20,056 bases of DNA from assembly GCA_025765615.1 (NCBI GenBank), contig JAIVFJ010000602.1, forward strand, positions 1 through 20,056, given 5' to 3'. The stretch comes from Zopfochytrium polystomum. Its lineage: Eukaryota > Chytridiomycota > Chytridiomycetes > Chytridiales > Chytridiaceae. The number at the start of each line of letters is the position of its first letter. Within the stretch, counting starts at the first letter, position 1. The notes below the pieces were generated by a model that saw nothing but the letters and a program-made list of their open reading frames with translations, had not been told where the DNA came from and did no database searches. This document shows positions 19,501-20,056 of this stretch, piece by piece. Both the position numbers and the translations under genes were made by a program.

Positions 19501-20056
19501 TACTCCGGGTGTGGGCAAGGGTGGAGGCAAGGGATCCCCCGCTACGAGCTCTCCGCAGAAAGCGTCCGCCGCGGCAAAGACTCCTGGCGGCGCGCCGGGT
19601 CCACGTACGGCGGCGAAGGGCGGCACGGTCGGGTCTAAAGTGTCGGACGCGATGAGCAAAATAACGTCCGCCGTCAATAACAAACTCGGGGGCGGCGCCG
19701 GCGGCAAGGGCACAACGGCCGGCGGCGGCACTACAAAGACGCTGACTCGGGGCGTGCTCAACGTCGCCAAGAGCGTCGCCAAGAACCCGACGGTGGCAAA
19801 GGCGGCGACCAGCCTGGCCGGGCACGCGGCGCGGGAGCTGGTGAACAATCACTTGGGCGAGACGGGGTCGGCAACGCGGCGGGCAAGGCGACGTCGCATG
19901 TTGTGGGCAAGTTGCTTGGCGGTGGTAGCGCGAAGACGGCGACGGCAAGGAACGGTGGAAGCAGCGTCACTCCACGAGGGGAGTCTCTGGGAAGACCAGC
20001 CCCACGACAAGCAATGCGACTTCCGGTGGAAAGGCGCCGGAAAATCCCTCACTCCT
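16525..20056 (+). CDS. Paralogue 3 (3-prime end beyond window): 11-mer-repeat polycation
   Basis: Eighteen exons are seen: 16525-16825, 16900-16932, 17009-17041, 17108-17176, 17251-17316, 17386-17419, 17501-17566, 17666-17677, 17733-17753, 17817-17848, 17926-18004, 18053-18112, 18196-18209, 18273-18309, 18387-18472, 18555-18614, 18680-18744 and 18805 to the window edge. I chose the ATG at 16525 (MASPTSPASRRRR) because it fits the N-terminal length of the other copies; 16447 is possible. The hydrophobic core is SVLLALLLAILTALWCSAG, then an acidic Asp/Gly spacer after an indel near 16690, then LVALYRRGGKIKHAFQE. Indels relative to the other copies occur in exons 1, 5 (two, compensating), 6, 10, 11 (three), 15, 17 and 18. 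All introns are GT-AG. The protein is incomplete because the terminal exon runs off the end. Confidence 0.75.
16900..17677 (+). other. Paralogue 3 block of 11-mer-repeat exons
   Basis: Exons of 33, 33, 69, 66, 34 (33 plus one), 66 and 12 nt. Three of them (VGSGIKNAAET, VGGGVAKAAET, VGSGVATAAKA) look like the 4+7 flanks of a 22-residue unit without its central VANVAKDAAQG. The 66- and 69-nt exons keep the central 11-mer. The 12-nt exon (TGQG) sits where paralogue 1 has its 12-nt exon. All junctions are phase 0. Confidence 0.8.
17733..18744 (+). other. Paralogue 3 conserved core of nine small exons
   Basis: Encodes IAKVAPK (21 nt), VLKTV-ENATP (32, expected 31), TRAITGAV region (79, expected 78), VKGIGSDALKYGKKALPN (60), ERDLK (14), NLQTVANVVPNP (37), VGKAVSAGVTAVQGGIAV (86, expected 87), ILKDVGKTVAEGAVGMVPG (60) and GALKKLATAGK (65, expected 66). 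It corresponds exon for exon to the cores at 4773-5908 and 10937-12048. Confidence 0.82.
19233..19560 (+). repeat. Duplicated 125-nt coding block with 204-nt period
   Basis: The copies at 19233-19357 and 19437-19560 are nearly identical (GRGGGAPETTGRG, then KTPTPG and GKGGGKGS). The second lacks one G in GGGCGCG(G)CATC, which throws it out of frame. Confidence 0.88.
19738..19929 (+). repeat. Helical module copy in paralogue 3
   Basis: Encodes LTRGVLNVAKSVAKNPTV, then SLAGHAARELVNNHLGETG, then after one missing base GNAAGKATSHVVGKLLGGG. It is homologous to the three modules of paralogue 2. Confidence 0.82.

Larger units (their letters stand above)
18805..20056 (+). other. Paralogue 3 terminal exon (partial)
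   Basis: The exon opens with GVQAARSLPTLIKQAAK and AKAGAKVVGREVQHAVDS, the family-conserved segment, then AVVEKVLGGGKGG. Next comes Gly/Pro/Thr/Lys-rich sequence with PGKGRG and KTPTPG motifs, a duplicated 125-nt block, a short helix (KVSDAMSKITSAVNNKLGGG) and one helical module. Its filler is unlike that of paralogues 1 and 2, although the opening segment is shared. Confidence 0.75.

Noticed and set aside
1..20056. Bacterial or viral origin of the sequence
   Set aside because: More than fifty consistent spliceosomal introns, microexons and microsatellites indicate eukaryotic nuclear DNA.

Overview
The window reads as nuclear DNA of a GC-rich, intron-dense microbial eukaryote; I cannot name the lineage. 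Every gene is on the + strand and is cut by short introns (about 50 to 250 nt). Most are GT-AG and three are GC-AG. There are no operons, ribosome binding sites, CRISPR arrays, tRNAs, rRNAs or transposons that I can recognise. Long GA/CT tracts and homopolymers lie between the genes.

Layout. (1) 624-2021: a seven-exon seven-transmembrane receptor resembling the cAMP-receptor-like class, with a clean reading frame, followed by a Gly-rich stretch to about 2587 that may be its frameshifted cytoplasmic tail. (2) 3554-8905, 9902-15521 and 16525 to the window end: three tandem paralogues of a family I do not recognise. Each encodes a hydrophobic signal segment, an acidic spacer ending in a dibasic RRGGKIK motif, then a run of tiny phase-0 exons. 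Those exons carry an 11-residue amphipathic repeat (consensus VANVAKDAAQG). A core of nine small exons follows, with almost invariant lengths (21-31-78-60-14-37-87-60-66 nt). One huge terminal exon then encodes an Ala/Gly/Lys/Thr-rich, nearly acid-free polycation.

The paralogues differ in the number and size of 11-mer exons and in the filler of the terminal exon: GTKG repeats plus a histone-H1-like KPAAA tail in copy 1, three copies of a GHAAQQLVNQHLG module in copy 2, and PGKGRG/TPTPG repeats plus one such module in copy 3. I infer a secreted, processed, polyanion-binding or matrix-forming protein family that grows by exon and unit duplication. Its function is not known to me.

All three paralogues carry many single-base indels relative to one another, mostly in G or C runs. 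The splice sites stay intact and there are few other lesions. I read this mainly as consensus error in a GC-rich assembly; recent pseudogenisation is the alternative. Protein descriptions below follow the frame restored by paralogue comparison, described in short motifs only.
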